Below are positions 61,399 through 64,000 of a DNA stretch of 64,000 bases, in pieces. Every line of letters starts with the position of its first letter. Positions within the stretch are counted from its first letter, which is position 1. Where the stretch lies: the NCBI GenBank assembly GCA_947624575.1, contig CANQKY010000002.1, positions 1 to 64,000 of the forward strand. The letters are read 5' to 3'. This stretch comes from an uncultured Clostridia bacterium (GTDB lineage Bacteria; Bacillota; Clostridia; Oscillospirales; Ruminococcaceae). Position numbers and translations under genes: made by a program. Under the pieces are notes generated by a model. That model made no database searches. It saw only the letters and a program-made list of their open reading frames with translations, and had not been told where the DNA came from.

Positions 61399-62028
61399 TT
61401 ACTCACTTGCAGGCGTATTCCGTTTCGTCACAAAATGGTCTACCGCCTTTGCGACCACGCCGCCCAAAATACCGCAAACCAGTGTTTCCACCAGACCCTG
61501 CACACCGACCAGCAGTATCACAAACATAAAGGGATTTGCCGCGCCAAACTTTTCCACCAAGCCCTGCACATACTCCGAATGATAGAAGAAAAGGCAGATA
61601 TAGCCCATAAAAAAGCAGGTGTTGAAAAAGGGTGCGCCAATCGACCCCACAAGATAGCTCCAACTGCCGCGTTTATCAAACCTCCGCAGTCCGCGATAGA
61701 GCAGTCCGCAGCACAGCCCCATCAAAAGCCGCATACCCACGCAGAGCAGAAAGGTTTGAACCGGACTGATCGCAAAAAATGCGCCGGTCATCGCGGAAGC
61801 GCCGGTCATCGCATCGTAAAAGCTGATCAGCCCGAACACACCGCCCAACAGCATACCGGCAAGCGGACCGAGCGTAACGGCGCCGATTGCGATCGGCAGC
61901 GTTAAAAAGCTCATCTTCAGCGGACCGACCGGCACCATGCCCAGTCCGATCAGATTCATGACCAGCTCAATGGCAATCAGCAGTGCCAGTTGGGTCATCT
62001 TCAAGAGATTGTTCCTACGGTTTGACAT
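61399..62028 (-). CDS. ECF transporter S component
   Basis: A 209-aa protein with six membrane segments and an N-terminal basic start (MSNRRNNLLKMTQLALLIAIELVMNLIGLG). The ECF-S pattern is visible in MSFLTLPIAIGAVTLGPLAGMLLGGVFGLISFYDA. It lies 51 nt downstream of a coaX-like gene, so pantothenate (PanT-like) is the best guess for the ligand; sequence alone does not decide. GGAGGAAACG precedes ATG 62028. Confidence 0.85.
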   Translation of the reverse strand: MSNRRNNLLKMTQLALLIAIELVMNLIGLGMVPVGPLKMSFLTLPIAIGAVTLGPLAGMLLGGVFGLISFYDAMTGASAMTGAFFAISPVQTFLLCVGMRLLMGLCCGLLYRGLRRFDKRGSWSYLVGSIGAPFFNTCFFMGYICLFFYHSEYVQGLVEKFGAANPFMFVILLVGVQGLVETLVCGILGGVVAKAVDHFVTKRNTPASE

Positions 62029-62079
62029 AATCGTTTCCTCCTGCTGCCGTTCCTTTCGGATACAGCGCGTTATTCGGCA

Positions 62080-62847
62080 CTATCTGCTTTGGTTTTTCTC
62101 AAAGATCGCCGCCAGCCCGCGGGAAAGCAGATGCGGCTCGAACCGATAGGGACGGCGCAGATAGGGCAGCAGAACCTCGCCCTGCCTGCCGGTCAGCAAA
62201 AGTGCCGGTGGGCGGGAAAAAAGCTCCCCCATGCGATCCGCCATACCGTCGAGCAGTGCGGCAGTACCGACCAGCGCACCGACCCGAAGCGCCTGTGCCG
62301 TATCGGTCCCATATGGCTGTGATACCGGCTGCAGACCCACCTCGGGCAGATTTGCCGTATCCCGATGCAGTGCCCGCAAGCCGCTTTCCACCCCGACCGA
62401 AACGGAGGTGCCGATCAGGCTTCCCTGTTCATCCAACGCCACGATTGTGGTCGCGGTGCCGAGAGAAACGATCACGCAGGGCAGCTCGCCCAGTTTTGCC
62501 GCACCGACCGCCTGCGCTACTAGGTCACTCCCCAGCATGGCGGCATGATGCACCTTGAGATTCAGTCCCGTCCGAACGCCGGCTGACACGAAAAGCGGCG
62601 CAAAGCCGCAGACCGTTTCCACCGCGCGGGCAAGCAGATCGGTTTTTGCCGGCACCACGCTCGAAAGTATGCTACCGGTGATCTGATCCGCCGTGATCCC
62701 ATGCAGGGAAAGTTCTGCCAAAAGAGCCGCCGCTGCATCGTCCGCCGTCCGAAAACCGGAGGAAAAAGCCATGGTGACCCGCAGCGCGTCTCCGTCAAAC
62801 AGCGCAAGAGATACCGCGGTGTTCCCGAGATTTGCCGTCAGCAGCAT
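62080..62847 (-). CDS. Type III pantothenate kinase homologue (CoaX) with altered active-site residues
   Basis: A 255-aa ASKHA-fold protein of CoaX length. The start MLLTANLGNTAVSLALFDG corresponds to the CoaX phosphate loop MLLxIDIGNTNxxxGxF, but Asp6 is Asn. The GADR motif is GSDLVAQAV (Asp kept, Arg lost), and DFGTATT is SLGTATT (Asp to Ser). The substrate loop SVGVESGLRALHRDTANLP is recognisable. Two of the three conserved acidic residues are changed, so kinase activity is doubtful. ATG 62847 with GGAGGGG upstream, not 62937, which lies before the promoter. Co-transcribed with an ECF S component. Confidence 0.82.
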   Translation of the reverse strand: MLLTANLGNTAVSLALFDGDALRVTMAFSSGFRTADDAAAALLAELSLHGITADQITGSILSSVVPAKTDLLARAVETVCGFAPLFVSAGVRTGLNLKVHHAAMLGSDLVAQAVGAAKLGELPCVIVSLGTATTIVALDEQGSLIGTSVSVGVESGLRALHRDTANLPEVGLQPVSQPYGTDTAQALRVGALVGTAALLDGMADRMGELFSRPPALLLTGRQGEVLLPYLRRPYRFEPHLLSRGLAAIFEKNQSR

Positions 62848-62883
62848 GGGCTTCCCCTCCAATCCAAATAATGCCGTAGGTAC

Positions 62884-62912
62884 AGTATACCAAACTTGCA
62901 GGAAAAAAGCAA
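62884..62912 (-). promoter_or_regulatory. Promoter of the coaX-ECF operon
   Basis: Minus-strand TTGCTT, 17 nt, TATACT; the -35 box lies in the T-rich tail of the terminator of the upstream putative RNA. Confidence 0.78.
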
Positions 62913-62951
62913 GTAAACACGGGGTCGCCGTATCCAAACGGCAACCCCGTG
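62904..62951 (-). terminator. Terminator of the putative large RNA
   Basis: Minus-strand CACGGGGTTGCCG / CGGCGACCCCGTG 13-bp stem (one G-U pair) followed by TTTACTTGCTTTTTT. Confidence 0.9.
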
Positions 62952-63606
62952 AGTGAATCGTTGCTTATTCAGTTTTTGGGAATCATAATAACCTGACGCT
63001 TAAACTCACCTGTTCGGTGGTCTCACTCCCTTGATCTTATTCTGTTCTGATTATCAAACGTACCTTACGCATCGTCATACCTTCTTTACAGGAGACTTCC
63101 GTAAACTATAATCAGCACATGGGACGATCCTCGTTTTTCTGAAGAATGATCGGAATTAAGATAACCTGTTCATGGGACGATACCCGACTTTCTTAGATTT
63201 TTGATGAAAGACCGTTTCGCTAAATCATCGGAGGATACCCGACCTTTCTGAAAATTCGGGTTCTTTATGATCTCGTTACAAAAACAACTGTGTGCATGGT
63301 ATGGTTGACCGCCGCATCTATATCAATGTTGACCGCTCCTCGGTCACTCGGAAAGATAAACGGCTTAAACGGCGATCGGCTGTGGTACAGAAGGGAAAGC
63401 TGCCGCCCTTTTTAAATCGGGATATCATATCCCCTTAAGCGGTGTGCCGGATAACAATGACCGGCAGACGTGAGCTTCCTTTTACAGGGCTTTGCTTAAC
63501 CGAGCTTTTTGTGCGAGATCACAAAAAACGAAAGAGAAAATGATGCTTCTTTACTGTCCATTGGACTCGCCACCTTTCTAAAGCATTTTTGTTTGGATCT
63601 TTCCTT
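62905..63606 (-). ncRNA. Putative large structured non-coding RNA, about 700 nt
   Basis: No frame here has a start with RBS and family-like protein. The minus strand has a strong promoter (63613-63641) and a strong terminator, defining a transcript of about 700 nt that is AT-richer than the genome. Its sequence is full of pairing segments (plus-strand coordinates): TTTTTGTG/CACAAAAA (63506-63527), GCCGG/CCGGC (63446-63465), GACCG/CGGTC (63331-63345), ACCCGA/TCGGGT (63237-63261), CACC/GGTG (63007-63019), and long-range CTGATTAT/ATAATCAG (63047-63054 with 63108-63115). A 5' domain is closed by ATGCTT/AAGCAT around GTCC AAT GGAC. The 11-mer CATGGGACGAT recurs at 63118 and 63171. Size and host type recall the ornate large RNAs (ROOL, OLE, GOLLD), ROOL being the leading guess; it does not look like tmRNA, RNase P or 6S RNA. 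Class assignment is inference. Confidence 0.65.
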
Positions 63607-63612
63607 GGTTAT

Positions 63613-63641
63613 ACTATAACAGACCCGAAAGCGTTTGTCAA
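63613..63641 (-). promoter_or_regulatory. Promoter of the putative large RNA
   Basis: Minus-strand TTGACA, 17 nt, TATAGT. Nothing codes on this strand before coaX, about 760 nt away. Confidence 0.88.
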
Positions 63642-63700
63642 TACTTTTTTTCAAAATTTTTGAAAAAATTTATTTATTTTTTACAACACCCGAAAAACGG

Positions 63701-63729
63701 TTGACTTTGCGCCTTTGGCAGGGTACAAT
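63701..63729 (+). promoter_or_regulatory. Promoter of the DUF1292-type gene
   Basis: TTGACT, 17 nt, TACAAT, followed by AAAGGAGGAGAT before ATG 63755. The AT-rich spacer between the two divergent promoters (63642-63700) shows nothing else. Confidence 0.85.
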
Positions 63730-63754
63730 CTAAATGAAAAAGGAGGAGATACCG

Positions 63755-64000
63755 ATGAGTGAACAGGACACTGCGTTTAACCCCGATCTGATCACGCTGG
63801 TCGACGAGGAGGAAAATGAGCAGGCGTTTGAACTGTTGTCCACCATGGAGGAAGCGGGTGTGACCTATGTGGCACTGATTCCCTATTATGACAATCCTGC
63901 CGACTCGCTCACTGAGGACGCCGAGCTGGTGGTTTTAAAACAGGTGGAGGCAGACGGCGAGGAGATGCTTGCCTCGATCGACGACGATGCGGAATATGAC
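63755..64000 (+). CDS. DUF1292-family protein, N-terminal part (3' end outside window)
   Basis: Open frame of 82 codons running off the window, absent from the ORF track for that reason. It is very acidic: DLITLVDEEENEQAFELLSTME, VTYVALIPYY, ELVVLKQVEADGEEMLASIDDD. This matches the small YrzB/DUF1292 proteins of Firmicutes (I/V-T-L-x-D-E-x-G-x-E-x-x-F pattern and YxxLxP), whose function is unknown and which normally lie near ruvX/alaS. AAGGAGGAGAT gives a strong start. Confidence 0.85.
   Translation, partial: MSEQDTAFNPDLITLVDEEENEQAFELLSTMEEAGVTYVALIPYYDNPADSLTEDAELVVLKQVEADGEEMLASIDDDAEYD

Noticed and set aside
62905-63606. tmRNA, RNase P RNA or 6S RNA in the gap
   Set aside because: No tRNA-like ends or tag frame for tmRNA, no GAGGAAAGUC/ACAGAAA landmarks for RNase P, and no simple long bulged rod as in 6S RNA.

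Overview
The window reads as chromosome of a moderately high-GC, spore-forming Clostridia, most likely Oscillospirales (Ruminococcaceae/Oscillospiraceae-like). Pointers are WhiA, HprK and the cortex amidase CwlD, a collagen-like (exosporium-type) protein, a HisZ-dependent short HisG, ECF transporter S components, an FMN riboswitch, and many sigma-A promoters with 17-nt spacers. Most of the window is housekeeping, coded mainly on the minus strand and tightly packed. Taxonomy is inferred from gene content, not from a marker search.

Layout. 1-1.7 kb: tail of a collagen-like protein and a glycosyltransferase (+). 1.7-10.4 kb (-): mreB-like, trmB, patatin and GNAT genes; HAD phosphatase, recD2 and comF; a PASTA-type protein whose kinase domain has lost its catalytic motifs. 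10.5-18.3 kb (-): a ten-gene histidine operon hisZGDCBHAFIE with its own promoter, ending in an interspersed repeat and a terminator. 18.4-31.1 kb (-): pfkA, dnaE, whiA, murB, a PHP phosphatase, hprK, a decarboxylase beta subunit and a SurA-like/OadG fusion, galT, galK. 31.2 kb: tRNA-Thr(CGU). 31.5-46.4 kb (-): radA, cwlD, secDF, purB, two low-GC hypothetical genes, an FMN riboswitch with a RibU-like S component, citrate synthase, tatD and metG.

46.5-58.5 kb is mostly +: a sugar-phosphate nucleotidyltransferase with a NahK-like kinase, a repeat-rich intergenic region, bipA (-), a tyrosine-kinase module (CapA/CpsD/CpsB type) without polysaccharide genes, a MarR-controlled heterodimeric ABC exporter, and an AraC/GyrI-like regulator flanked by 23-bp direct repeats. 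58.6-62.9 kb (-): a domain-permuted GH3 glycosidase, an ECF S component and a CoaX homologue with altered active-site residues. 62.9-63.6 kb holds no convincing gene, yet has a strong minus-strand promoter, many hairpins and a strong terminator; it is the best candidate for a large structured non-coding RNA of about 0.7 kb. The window closes inside a DUF1292-type gene.

Most unusual signals: the putative large ncRNA; the about 240-bp inverted-orientation repeat pair (10.5 and 48.6 kb); the pseudokinase; the altered CoaX beside an ECF transporter; the SurA-like/OadG fusion; and the direct-repeat-bounded AraC gene. No CRISPR array, rRNA, insertion-sequence transposase or phage structural gene was recognised.
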